NCBI RefSeq assembly: GCF_000091305.1
Contig: NC_013929.1
Location: forward strand, 9,734,001 to 9,798,000
Direction of reading: 5' to 3'
Origin: Streptomyces scabiei 87.22
Lineage (GTDB): Bacteria > Actinomycetota > Actinomycetes > Streptomycetales > Streptomycetaceae
Length of the DNA stretch: 64,000 nucleotides
Shown here in pieces: positions 1 through 7,948 of this stretch. The position numbers and the translations under genes were made by a program. The notes below the pieces were generated by a model. That model was not told the DNA's origin. It ran no database searches and saw nothing but the letters and a program-made list of their open reading frames with translations. Numbering within the stretch: position 1 is the stretch's first letter; the number at the start of each line of letters is the position of its first letter.

Positions 1-94
1 ACGCGCGATTCCGGGCATCCGACAGGCAAGGGCACGAGTTATACGATGACGTGTCCGTGGCCCGCGGGGGCAGCCTGAGGCAGGGGGAGAGAAC

Positions 95-454
95 GTGGAC
101 GTCTCTCATGGCGCGGACAGGACGATGCCCGGGCCGTCGCGCGGCGGCGCGGTGCTGGAGATCCGCTCTCTGCCCGGTCGTCCTGGTATTCGTGCTGCTG
201 GAGAAGTCAACGTGATCACCCGAGCGTCCTGGGAACAAGGACTGGAGGACCTGGCGAGCGTCCACACCGACGTCTCGTTCGTGGAACTGTCCGACCTGAT
301 GTCCATCGACGTGGGCGGCGCGGCGGCGCTGGCGGTCACCGCGCAGCGCCTGGACAGCGGCCGCATCGTGGTGGACCGTCCGCCGCCGGAGCTGGAGCGC
401 ATCCTGCACATCTTCTGGCCCGGCCATACGAGGATCGAGGTGGCGGCACGATGA
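95..454 (+). CDS. STAS-domain protein (anti-sigma factor antagonist-like)
   Basis: A 119-residue protein with a single STAS-like fold: the core has the alternating strand/helix pattern ending in a region rich in short aliphatic residues (FVELSDLMSIDVGGAAALAV), where Ser/Asp is typical of the phospho-acceptor loop of SpoIIAA-type antagonists. The GTG start at 95 is preceded by a GGGGGAGA SD. Its stop overlaps the start of the next gene (ATGA at 451), so the two are translationally coupled. The partner carries a HATPase domain, so the pair probably forms a partner-switching module. Whether the loop Ser is really phosphorylated cannot be told from sequence. Confidence 0.72.
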   Translation: MDVSHGADRTMPGPSRGGAVLEIRSLPGRPGIRAAGEVNVITRASWEQGLEDLASVHTDVSFVELSDLMSIDVGGAAALAVTAQRLDSGRIVVDRPPPELERILHIFWPGHTRIEVAAR

Positions 455-1380
455 GTACGGCCACCCCTGGCGAACGCTTCGTGCACCCCGCGTTGTTCTA
501 CCGGGGCCCGGAGCAGTACGTGGCGGGCACGGTGCCGTTCCTGGCGGAGGGGCTGGCCGCCGGAGAAGCCGTCGCGGTGGCCGTTCCCGGCCCTCAGCTC
601 GAACGGGTCAGGGCCGGTCTGGGAGCGGGCGCCGCCGAGGTCGAGTTCCTCGACATGACCCGGGTGGGCCGCAACCCGGGACGGATCATCCCCGGTGTCC
701 TGCGCGCCTTCGCCGACGCCCACCCGACGCGCCGGGTACGGATCGTCGGAGAGCCGATCTGGGCCGGTCGCTCGGCGGACGAGTACCCGGCGTGCGTCCA
801 GCACGAGGCACTCATCAACGCGGCCTTCCAGGGCCGTGAGGTGACGATCCTCTGCCCGTACGACGCGGACGCCCTGAAGCCGGAGGTGCTCGCCGACGCC
901 CACGCCACCCATCCCGTCGTCATCGACACCGGAGTCGAACGGGCCAGCGACGCCTACGATCCCGACCGCGTCGTCGCCCGCTACAACCAGCCGCTCGCCC
1001 ATCCGCCCGGCGCCGCGTCCCTGTCGTTCGACGCCGACGCGCTCCCCGAGGCCCGCTCCTTCGCGGTCCGCGAGGCCGGCCGACTGGGCCTCGCCGAGGA
1101 CCGGCGGCAGGATCTGATGCTGGCGGTGGCGGAACTGACCACCAACAGCGTGGTGCACGGCGGTGGCACGGGCACCCTGCGGATCTGGGCGGACGGTCAC
1201 CGGATCGTCTGCGAGGTCCACGACCGGGGCCGGCTGACCGATCCGCTGGCCGGCCGCCGGCCTCCGGCCCGTGACCAGGTGGGCGGGCGAGGACTGATGC
1301 TGGTCCACTACGTCACCGACCTCGTCCGCCTCCACACCGCGCCGGACGGCACGACCGTCCGCTTCCACCTCGACGGCTGA
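451..1380 (+). CDS. MEDS-domain sensor with C-terminal HATPase (anti-sigma kinase-like)
   Basis: The protein has 309 residues. Residues 10-165 resemble the MEDS (DcmR-like sensory) domain: it opens HPALFYRGPEQYVAGTVPFL and includes the GEPIWAGRS segment. Residues 195-309 are a GHKL ATPase: the N-box is ELTTNSVVHGG and the G1-type box is GGRGLMLVHYVTD. There is no phospho-acceptor His domain, so it is of the RsbW/SpoIIAB anti-sigma kinase type common in Streptomyces rather than a classical histidine kinase. It overlaps the STAS gene by 4 bases, which supports a partner-switch pair. The sensed ligand and the sigma factor are not visible here. Confidence 0.8.
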   Translation: MSTATPGERFVHPALFYRGPEQYVAGTVPFLAEGLAAGEAVAVAVPGPQLERVRAGLGAGAAEVEFLDMTRVGRNPGRIIPGVLRAFADAHPTRRVRIVGEPIWAGRSADEYPACVQHEALINAAFQGREVTILCPYDADALKPEVLADAHATHPVVIDTGVERASDAYDPDRVVARYNQPLAHPPGAASLSFDADALPEARSFAVREAGRLGLAEDRRQDLMLAVAELTTNSVVHGGGTGTLRIWADGHRIVCEVHDRGRLTDPLAGRRPPARDQVGGRGLMLVHYVTDLVRLHTAPDGTTVRFHLDG

Positions 1381-1431
1381 CGACCCCCGCCCCGTCCGCC
1401 TCGCTCGCGCCGGACGGGATAGGGTGCGCCG

Positions 1432-1860
1432 ATGTCACCGATCAGACAGTTCCAGGTCACCTTCGACTGCGCGGAGCCCGAGCGTCTGGCTCGCTTCTGG
1501 TGCGAGGTGCTCGGGTACGAAGTACCGCCGCCGCCGCAGGGGTTCGGCACCTGGGACGACTTCCACCGCTCGCAGTCCCCGGAGGACCGGGGCTCCTGGT
1601 TCGCCTGCGGCGATCCCTCGGGTGTCGGCCCGCGCCTGTATTTCCAGCGTGTTCCCGAGGGCAAGACGGCCAAGAACCGGGTCCATCTCGATGTGCGGGT
1701 CGGTACCGGGCTCGTGGGTGAGGAGCGCCTGGCCACGCTGGAGGCCGAATGCACGCGCCTGCTCGCGCTGGGCGCGGTCCGTGTGGAGCTCCTGTACGAC
1801 GGCACCGACGCGTGCATCGTGATGCAGGACATCGAGGGCAACGAGTTCTGTCTCGACTGA
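1432..1860 (+). CDS. VOC-family (glyoxalase-like) protein
   Basis: A 142-residue protein with the VOC pattern: an opening FQVTFDCAEPERLARFWCEVLGY, a central PRLYFQRVPEGKTAKNRVHLDV and a closing IVMQDIEGNEFCLD. These segments match the paired beta-alpha-beta-beta-beta modules and the usual metal/substrate positions (His in NRVHLDV, Glu in GNEF). The family covers glyoxalases, dioxygenases and resistance binders, so no substrate can be assigned. It is single-copy, 51 bp after the anti-sigma gene on the same strand, and convergent with the next gene. Confidence 0.8.
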   Translation: MSPIRQFQVTFDCAEPERLARFWCEVLGYEVPPPPQGFGTWDDFHRSQSPEDRGSWFACGDPSGVGPRLYFQRVPEGKTAKNRVHLDVRVGTGLVGEERLATLEAECTRLLALGAVRVELLYDGTDACIVMQDIEGNEFCLD

Positions 1861-1871
1861 GTCCGTCCCGC

Positions 1872-2681
1872 CTACCCGGTCACCTCTTCCACGAGGGGAG
1901 CCTCCCAGGGGCGGGGGCCGGTGCCGTCCGTCCATGCCCGCAGGGCTTCCCCGTCCACGCAGACGATCCCGCACTGATCGGCGTACTCCAGTGCGGGCGC
2001 GGTGAAGTCGCTGGTGGTGACCAGTACGGCCACGTCGGCCTCGTGGACGGTGAAGCAGGTTCCGCCGAAGCGCTGGAGATCCTGGGAGCCGACCCGGTGT
2101 GACGCGCCGTACTGCTTGCACTGGATGACGACCCTGCTGCCGTCGGGCGCGGTGGCGACGACATCGGCGCCGAGGTCTCCGGCCCCTCCCACCACCTCGA
2201 CGGCGGTGCAGCCGTGGTGTGCGCAGAGGGCGGCGATCGCCTCTTCGAACTCCTCGGGTGTCAGGGCGTCGTAGTCGGCAACGGCGGCATCGACGACATC
2301 GACGGCGTCGTCGGCCGCCGGACGTGGACGGGGGACCGCCGGAGCGTCGGGCGCGGCTTCGGCCCGGGCTTCGACCTCGGCCTCCAGGCAGGCGGCGGCC
2401 TCCCTCGCCGCCCGGTCGAGTGCCGCCGCCGCTCGGCGCGCCGCGCTCGCCACATGCCACCGCCGCCGCAGACGCAGGGAAGCCGCGACACCCGCGACCG
2501 CCACGACGACCAGGACGAACACCCAGGCGGGGCGCCGCTCCAGAGCGCCGGCCACCGTGTGGACCGCGAAGCCCGCCATGCCGACGACCACGGCGAGAAA
2601 GACGAAGAACAGAGCGGTGGAGCGAAGGTCGAACCCTCGTCGGCGGTTCGCAGACGGTGTGCGTCGCGTGGATGTGGTCAC
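1872..2681 (-). CDS. Membrane-anchored Mrr-type restriction endonuclease-like protein
   Basis: A 269-residue protein with two N-terminal transmembrane segments (about residues 22-45 and 53-72), a charged Ala-rich linker (about 75-140) and a C-terminal Mrr_cat PD-(D/E)xK domain (about 150-255). The catalytic residues are visible as GDLGADVVA (Asp) and VVIQCKQY (Gln-x-Lys). Start is GTG at 2681 after a GAGGGGG SD. Type IV Mrr enzymes cut modified DNA in the cytoplasm. The membrane tether is unusual for them but recurs in actinobacterial Mrr-like proteins. No methylase or other restriction subunit is adjacent, so its role (defence against incoming DNA or something else) is inference. Confidence 0.82.
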   Translation of the reverse strand: MTTSTRRTPSANRRRGFDLRSTALFFVFLAVVVGMAGFAVHTVAGALERRPAWVFVLVVVAVAGVAASLRLRRRWHVASAARRAAAALDRAAREAAACLEAEVEARAEAAPDAPAVPRPRPAADDAVDVVDAAVADYDALTPEEFEEAIAALCAHHGCTAVEVVGGAGDLGADVVATAPDGSRVVIQCKQYGASHRVGSQDLQRFGGTCFTVHEADVAVLVTTSDFTAPALEYADQCGIVCVDGEALRAWTDGTGPRPWEAPLVEEVTG

Positions 2682-2868
2682 GGCATGCCCCCTCGTAGGA
2701 CCGGTGGGAAGATCAACTCACCGTGTGCCCAAGATCGAGAAGTTCACCGTGCCGCTCAACTCCGTTTCCCCGCAAGGACGGTGACGCCGGTCTCGTGGAA
2801 TCGGTCGAGGCGCGCCCCCTATGAGAGCCTTGCCCTGATCATGATCGTCGTCGAGCCCGGAGTGGGAA

Positions 2869-3513
2869 ATGACCGTGAACCGGCCGGGGCTGCCCGGGGA
2901 TCTGCCGTCGGCGGAGATTCTGTGGGCGCGCTGGGCGCTCGTCGCCGTACTGGAGGCCCGTACGGCGAACGAGCGGGCGGGCGTCCATCGGACGGGAACC
3001 TGGGTGGACGGCGAAGGGCTCCATCTGGACGACGCCGGCTGTACCTGGTGGGGTTGCGCACGGCGGGGCGAGGGCCGGTACGTGCTCTTCGGCGAGGACG
3101 AGTCGAGTGCGGTCAAGTGGCACAGACCGCCGGTCGACATGCTCGTCGGCGCCCCCGAATGGCTCCCGCACGAGCACCTGCGGGATCTGCTGGAAGGGTG
3201 CGAACTGGGCTGTGTCTACTGGTACGAGAACAGCACCTGGGCCCGTGCCCCGTACCCCTCCACGCTGGACGACGACGGGCTCGACTGCGGAATGAGCCGC
3301 TTCGTCGACAGGAAGGACGTCCTGCGGGTGATCGCCGACGAGGACCACGGCGCCATGCCGGCCCATGACGCCGAGACCCTGCTGGAACACGCCGAGACCT
3401 ACCGGCTGACGCCGGACGTCCTGCTCGCCCTCGTCACCGGGCCCGGCTCCGTCGAACAGGACCGGCCCGCGATGCTCAGGGCGCTGGAGGCGGCGGGCCT
3501 GCACCGCCCGTAG
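2869..3513 (+). CDS. Hypothetical protein, 214 aa
   Basis: I do not recognise a family. The protein is soluble, acidic and aromatic-rich in the middle (CTWWGC, GCVYWYENSTWARAPYP), with no signal peptide or membrane segment. The ATG at 2869 follows a GAGTGGGA SD-like stretch. Codon usage (third-position G/C) is fully normal for the window, so it is a real gene. It stands alone between two minus-strand genes. A 25-bp tandem duplication covers its stop codon. Confidence 0.7.
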   Translation: MTVNRPGLPGDLPSAEILWARWALVAVLEARTANERAGVHRTGTWVDGEGLHLDDAGCTWWGCARRGEGRYVLFGEDESSAVKWHRPPVDMLVGAPEWLPHEHLRDLLEGCELGCVYWYENSTWARAPYPSTLDDDGLDCGMSRFVDRKDVLRVIADEDHGAMPAHDAETLLEHAETYRLTPDVLLALVTGPGSVEQDRPAMLRALEAAGLHRP

Positions 3514-3546
3514 ACCCGCGGGCCTGCACCGCCCGTAGACCCGCGG
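3493..3546. repeat. 25-bp tandem duplication over a stop codon
   Basis: Two perfect 25-bp copies (3493-3517 and 3518-3542, plus 4 bases of a third) duplicate the last codons and TAG stop of the upstream hypothetical gene. The second copy is untranslated, so the protein is unchanged. This looks like a recent replication slippage event. Confidence 0.9.
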
Positions 3547-3611
3547 TCCGCGCACGCGCCGGCTCGAACAGGGGAGGTGGCCAGGGCCGGTTCCACGGGC
3601 GCGCGCCGAGG

Positions 3612-4979
3612 TCAGCCGAGGTTACGGGCGAGCCCTTCGACCCGGTCGTGCAGTTCCTCGACGTGGTGCTCCGACTCCGGCTTCATCAGTACGCTGCGCA
3701 GGATGCGGGCGCCGTCGCCGTCCGCGGTGATCTTGGGGTGCCGTGCGGTGAAGGCGTCCCGGTCGGCCCTGAAGGTGCTGAGGAAGACGGGGTCGGGGCC
3801 GGTCATGCCGTCGGTGAGGATGCGGGCGGAAGCGGTGTCGACGGCGGTCAGAGTGGCCGGTTCCACGGTCGGGAAGTAGCTGACGATGTCCAGCTCGGGC
3901 CGTTGGTAGAGCGCCAGGTGCTCGGACTCCTCGATGAGCCGCGCCCAGTTCAGCGCCGCGCGCCGGCCGGCCGCCAGGACCTGTCCGAGGCCCGCGGGGG
4001 TGGGCGGGAGCAATTGGAGGGTGAGCCAGAGAGCGGCGGCCGAGGCGCCCGCGCGTGAGCACTCCAGACTGATCTCCCCGAGGTGGAGGTCGGCCGACGT
4101 GAAGTAGGTGTAGGGCGAGTCGTGGAGGTAGAAGCGGCCCACGTCGGGATCGCGGAAGAGGACGGCCCCGCAGCCGTAGGGCTGGAGTCCGTGTTTGTGG
4201 GGGTCGACCACGAGGGAGTCGGCCCGGGCGATGGCCCGCCAGGGCTCGGGAGGCAGTCCCGCGGGGTCCTCGGCGCCGGCCAGGAGCGTGAAGAACCCGC
4301 CGTACGCGGCGTCGACATGGACCCGGATGCCGTGGCGTCGGGCCAGGGGCAGGATCTCGTGGACGGGGTCGACGGCTCCCAGTCCGGTGGTGCCGGTGGT
4401 GACGACGACGGTGCCGATCCGCCCGGTACGCAGGACGTCCTCCAGCGCGCCGAGGTCCATCCGGCCCCGCTCGTCGGTGGGCACGGGGTGGCCCTGTATG
4501 CCGAGGACGTGGCACATGCGGCTGTGCGTGTAGTGGGCGTCCGCGCTGTACGCGACACCCTGGCCGGGATGGAGTTCGCGGGCCACGAACAGCGCTTCGA
4601 GGTTGGCGATCGTGCCGCTGGTGGTGAGGTGGCCCAGGTGCGTCTCGTAGCCGAACATGGCCGCCAGCTGTCCGACGACCTCCCGTTCCATCGCCGCGGT
4701 GGCCGGGCCGCCGTCCAGGGCGTGGTTGTTGGGGTTGATCAGCATCGCCGTGAGGTAGCCGACCACGGCCGCGGGGTGCGGAGGCTTGAGCATCTGGCCC
4801 GCGTAGTGCGGGTGGAAGAAGGGGTAGTTGTCCTTCAGCCGTCCGGTGAACAGGGCGAAGGTCTCGGCGAAGCGCTCCTCGTCCACCTGGAGGGACGGGT
4901 GGGGCTGGTAGGGGCCGAAGGTGTCGGCCCAGTCCTGTATCGCCCGGGTGGCTCGGCCGAGCCAGTGCTGCAGGTCCAT
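3612..4979 (-). CDS. PLP-dependent decarboxylase (aromatic-L-amino-acid / group II type)
   Basis: A 455-residue fold-type I PLP enzyme of the group II decarboxylase family. It shows HPHYAGQMLKPPHPAAVVG near residue 56, TTSGTIANLEAL (phosphate-binding), HVDAAYGGF (Asp to the pyridine N) and VDPHKHGLQPYG with the Schiff-base Lys. The family removes CO2 from amino acids such as tyrosine, DOPA, glutamate or diaminobutyrate; the substrate cannot be assigned. It is divergent from a MarR gene across a promoter region with a palindrome and a 15-bp repeat array, so local repression by that regulator is likely. Confidence 0.85.
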   Translation of the reverse strand: MDLQHWLGRATRAIQDWADTFGPYQPHPSLQVDEERFAETFALFTGRLKDNYPFFHPHYAGQMLKPPHPAAVVGYLTAMLINPNNHALDGGPATAAMEREVVGQLAAMFGYETHLGHLTTSGTIANLEALFVARELHPGQGVAYSADAHYTHSRMCHVLGIQGHPVPTDERGRMDLGALEDVLRTGRIGTVVVTTGTTGLGAVDPVHEILPLARRHGIRVHVDAAYGGFFTLLAGAEDPAGLPPEPWRAIARADSLVVDPHKHGLQPYGCGAVLFRDPDVGRFYLHDSPYTYFTSADLHLGEISLECSRAGASAAALWLTLQLLPPTPAGLGQVLAAGRRAALNWARLIEESEHLALYQRPELDIVSYFPTVEPATLTAVDTASARILTDGMTGPDPVFLSTFRADRDAFTARHPKITADGDGARILRSVLMKPESEHHVEELHDRVEGLARNLG

Positions 4980-5058
4980 CGACGTCCCTCTCGGTCGGTA
5001 GCGGTCGGTAGCGGTCGCTTTCGGGGTGTGCGAAGAGAATGTAATTGACTCCTCAGTG

Positions 5059-5075
5059 ATTGACTAGTCAGCAAT
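5059..5075. promoter_or_regulatory. Candidate MarR operator
   Basis: The perfect 10-bp palindrome TGACTAGTCA (5061-5070) sits inside the longer imperfect inverted repeat ATTGACTAGTCAGCAAT. This is an AT-rich island in the divergent promoter between the decarboxylase and the MarR gene, a typical MarR site placement. Confidence 0.6.
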
Positions 5076-5081
5076 TGATTT

Positions 5082-5160
5082 AGCAGTAGGTGACCTGGCA
5101 GTAGGTGACCTGGCAGTAGGTGCCCGGGCAGTAGATGACCAAGCAGTAGGTGATCAGTAG
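5082..5160. repeat. 15-bp tandem repeat array in a divergent promoter
   Basis: Five contiguous 15-bp units (consensus GGCAGTAGGTGACCT) run from 5082 to 5156, followed by GTAG. The first two are nearly identical and the last three have 2-4 changes. The array ends 11 bp before the MarR ATG, so it lies in that gene's leader or promoter. It has no spacer structure and is not a CRISPR. Confidence 0.9.
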
Positions 5161-5170
5161 ACTCGCGACG

Positions 5171-5662
5171 ATGAACGACACACCCGAGCCGAACGCGGCG
5201 GCGGCCGCCCGCGCCGCCAACAGCGGGCTCGTCCGGGACTTCGGTCTGCTGATCAAGTCCGCGACCCGTATGGAACAGCGGATCGATGCCGCGCTGCGCC
5301 GCGAGTGCGGCATCAGCCACACCATGCTGGAGGTGTTCATCCGGCTGTGCCGCCGGCCCGGCGAGGAGGTCTCGCAGCGGCAGCTGGCCGACGACCTCAC
5401 CCTCACCAGCAGCGGCACGACCCGGTTGATCGACCGGATGGAGGAGGCCGGCCTGGTCCGCCGCGCGCCCTCCCCCGGGGACCGGCGGGTCGCCCTGGTG
5501 GAGCCGACCGCCGAGGGCCGTACCACCTTCCTCCGGGCCGCCGACGTCCACGCCCGTGTGGTGGAGGAGTTCTTCGTCCGACCGCTCGCCGCCGCGGACT
5601 ACACCAGGCTGACCGGCGCCCTGGGCGAGATCGACCGGGCGCTGCGCGAGGGCGACGGCTGA
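5171..5662 (+). CDS. MarR-family transcriptional regulator
   Basis: A 163-residue winged-helix protein. The DNA-binding core is SQRQLADDLTLTSSGTTRLIDRMEEAGLVRRAPSPGDRR (recognition helix plus the DRR wing), flanked by dimerisation helices. I take the ATG at 5171 (MNDTPEPN). A GTG at 5150 is in frame but falls within the repeat array. No strong SD is visible, so the message may be leaderless or start in the repeats. Divergent orientation and the palindrome at 5059-5075 suggest it represses the decarboxylase and itself. Confidence 0.88.
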   Translation: MNDTPEPNAAAAARAANSGLVRDFGLLIKSATRMEQRIDAALRRECGISHTMLEVFIRLCRRPGEEVSQRQLADDLTLTSSGTTRLIDRMEEAGLVRRAPSPGDRRVALVEPTAEGRTTFLRAADVHARVVEEFFVRPLAAADYTRLTGALGEIDRALREGDG

Positions 5663-5812
5663 GACCGGGGGCGAGGACCGGTGGCGACGGGGGCGGCACG
5701 GCGTCGGGTACGGCTAGGCACGCTCGGGACGACAGCGCCGTCCTCGGACCGGTGCCCCGCAGCCGGAGGACGCCGTTGATCCACTCGTCGTCCGCCGCAT
5801 AGGTTCGCTCGT

Positions 5813-6676
5813 ATGACGAACGTACGGATCGGTGTGATGCACGACCGCGACTGGGCCCCGGAAGGGCTGCCCGAGTTCGCCCGGCGGGCCGAGGCACTCG
5901 GCGTGGACGACCTGTGGGTGGTGGAGGACCTCGGCTGGAACGGCGGTGTGTCCGCGGCGGCCGTGGCACTGGGAGCGACGCAGCGCCTGCGGGTGGGCAT
6001 CGGCATCGCCCCGGCCCCGCTGCGCAGCCCGGCGCTGCTGGCGATGGAACTGGCCACGCTGGCCCGGGTGTTCCCCGGGCGACTGGTCGCCGGGATCGGG
6101 CACGGTGTGCGGGAGTGGATGGCTCAGGTCGGCGTCGCACCCCGCTCCCCGCTCGCCCTGCTGGAGGAGACGATCACCTCCGTGCGCGCGCTGCTGCGCG
6201 GTGAGCAGGTCGACCTGGCAGGTCGTGAAGTGCGGCTGGACGGGGTGAAGTTGGTGCACCCGCCGGCCGAGGTGCCGCCGGTCGTCGCGGGCGTCGTGCG
6301 CGCCCGCTCCCTCGAACTGTCCGGCCGGGTCGCCGACGGCACCCTGATCGCCGAGGGCCACGGTCCGCACGACCTCGCACGCATCCGCGAGCTGACCGCC
6401 AAGGGCGCCGCAGGCGACCACACGCTGACGGTCTTCGCCTTCGCCTGCGTAGGGGACGACCCCGACGCGGTGGCCCGCACCCTCCACCCCCACACCGAGG
6501 GCCACGGTGCCTGGCTGGGCCGGCCCCAGGACGAGGTCTTCACGGTCTCCGGCGACGCCGCCGGGGCCGCGGCCGGTATCCGCGCACTCGCGGAGGCCGG
6601 AGCGGACACGGTCGTCCTGCGCCTCGTGGGCGAGGACCCGCTCGGACAGCTGGAGGCCGTACTGGCGGCCCGGTGA
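5813..6676 (+). CDS. LLM-class flavin-dependent oxidoreductase (F420/FMN-type)
   Basis: A 287-residue luciferase-like monooxygenase-fold protein: RIGVMHDRDWAPEGLPEFARRAEALGVDDLWVVED at the N-terminus, RLRVGIGIAPAPLRSPALLAMELATLARVFPGRLVAGIGHG in the middle. Streptomyces encodes many such coenzyme F420- or FMN-dependent enzymes whose substrates are unknown. It is monocistronic, 83 bp upstream of the IS630-type element. Nothing nearby narrows the substrate. Confidence 0.82.
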   Translation: MTNVRIGVMHDRDWAPEGLPEFARRAEALGVDDLWVVEDLGWNGGVSAAAVALGATQRLRVGIGIAPAPLRSPALLAMELATLARVFPGRLVAGIGHGVREWMAQVGVAPRSPLALLEETITSVRALLRGEQVDLAGREVRLDGVKLVHPPAEVPPVVAGVVRARSLELSGRVADGTLIAEGHGPHDLARIRELTAKGAAGDHTLTVFAFACVGDDPDAVARTLHPHTEGHGAWLGRPQDEVFTVSGDAAGAAAGIRALAEAGADTVVLRLVGEDPLGQLEAVLAAR

Positions 6677-6758
6677 CCCTCCCCGGCCCCGCTTCGCTTC
6701 GTCGCGAGGGGGCCGGACCGACTTGTTGGGCCGGCCCTCCGGCGCCGACGGTGCGGCG

Positions 6759-7844
6759 CTAGTGAGCTGGTTCGGAGATGCGTGAGCAGTAGCGGCAGAT
6801 TCGGTCGAGGATCTGGTCGGCGGTCTTGGTCCATTTGAAGGGTCTGGCCTGGTCGTTCCAGACCTTGATCCAGTCCTCGAGTGCGGCCTTGAGGTCGTCG
6901 AGGGAGCAGAACACCCCGCGTTCGAGGCAGCGCCGTTCCAACTCGGCGAACCACCGCTCGACCTGATTGATCCATGACGAGTAGGTGGGCGTGAAGTGGA
7001 GGTGGAAGCGGGGATGCGTGAGCAGCCACCTGTGCACCACCGGCGCCTTGTGGGCGGAGAGGTTGTCGCAGATCACGTGGACTGCCAGGCCGGGCTCGGT
7101 CTGGCGGTCGATCTCGTCGAGGAAGTCACGGAAGTCCACGGCCCGGTGCTGCGCGGACAGCTTCGAGATCACCTTGCCCGTCGCGGTGTTCAGGGCGGCG
7201 AACAGATCGACGGTGCCGTGCCGGACGTAGTCGAAGCTGCGCCGTTCGGGCACTCCGGGCAGCATCGGCAGGACCGGCGCGGTTCGTTCCAGGGCCTGGA
7301 TCTGCGGTTTCTCGTCCACCGCGAACACCGCGGCGTTGGCCGGCGGGGCGAGGTAGAGGCCGACGACATCGCGGATCTTGTCGATCAGGAGCGGGTCCGG
7401 AGAGATCTTGAAGGTCTCGGTCCGCCATGGCTGCAGGCCGAAGGCGTGCCAGATACGCAGCACGCTCGCCGGGGAGATCCCCACGACCTTGGCCAGCTCC
7501 CGCTTCGACCAGTGCGTCCCACCCGGAGGCGTCTGCTCCAGCGTGCGCACCACCACCTCTTCGACCTGGGCGTCGGTGATGGTTCGTGGCACTCCCGGGC
7601 GCGGTTCGTCGCTGAGCCCGTCCAGCCGGGCGCGCAGGAATCCCGCCCGCCACTTGGTCACGGTGCCCCGGTTGACGCCCAGCCGCGCGGCGACCGCGAT
7701 ATTGCTGCCGCCGTCCGCGCAGGCCAGCACGATCCGTGCCCGTAACGCCAGGCCCTGCGCGGTCGTCCGGCGCCGGGCCCATCCCTGCAACGTCCGCCGC
7801 TCGGTATCGGATAACACCAACGGCGCAAGCCTGCTGTCGCCCAT
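6759..7844 (-). CDS. IS630-family transposase (DDE)
   Basis: A full-length transposase of about 361 residues. It has an N-terminal HTH pair (SNIAVAARLGVNRGTVTKWRAGFL and the TDAQVEEVVVRTLEQTP segment) and a DDE catalytic core with VFAVDEKPQIQALERT (first Asp), HVICDNLSAHK (second Asp) and YSSWINQVERWFAELERR (Glu). I place the start at the ATG at 7844 (MGDSRLAPLVLS). An in-frame ATG 14 codons upstream is possible. The TAG stop is built from the target TA plus the flanking C, so the host site supplies it. It looks active. Confidence 0.9.
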   Translation of the reverse strand: MGDSRLAPLVLSDTERRTLQGWARRRTTAQGLALRARIVLACADGGSNIAVAARLGVNRGTVTKWRAGFLRARLDGLSDEPRPGVPRTITDAQVEEVVVRTLEQTPPGGTHWSKRELAKVVGISPASVLRIWHAFGLQPWRTETFKISPDPLLIDKIRDVVGLYLAPPANAAVFAVDEKPQIQALERTAPVLPMLPGVPERRSFDYVRHGTVDLFAALNTATGKVISKLSAQHRAVDFRDFLDEIDRQTEPGLAVHVICDNLSAHKAPVVHRWLLTHPRFHLHFTPTYSSWINQVERWFAELERRCLERGVFCSLDDLKAALEDWIKVWNDQARPFKWTKTADQILDRICRYCSRISEPAH

Positions 7845-7948
7845 CCCCACAGCAGACCGCAAACCACCAGCCCCGTCACCGCCCAAGCCGCGATCCGAAA
7901 CGGAACACGACTCAAGTGGCGACGGAAGAACTCAAAACCGGCTCACTA
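6760..7948. mobile_element. IS630-type insertion sequence
   Basis: The element is bounded by near-perfect inverted repeats: CTAGTGAGCTGGTT at 6759-6772 and AACCGGCTCACTAG at 7936-7949, one mismatch in 14. IS630 elements duplicate a TA dinucleotide, often inside CTAG, and TA lies at both junctions (6760-6761 and 7947-7948). One intact transposase gene fills the element. Both ends create TAG stops: that of the transposase at the left and that of the neighbouring minus-strand gene at the right. Confidence 0.9.

Noticed and set aside
5082..5160. Considered a CRISPR array because of tandem repeats
   Set aside because: Units are 15 bp and contiguous without spacers, and no cas gene is present.
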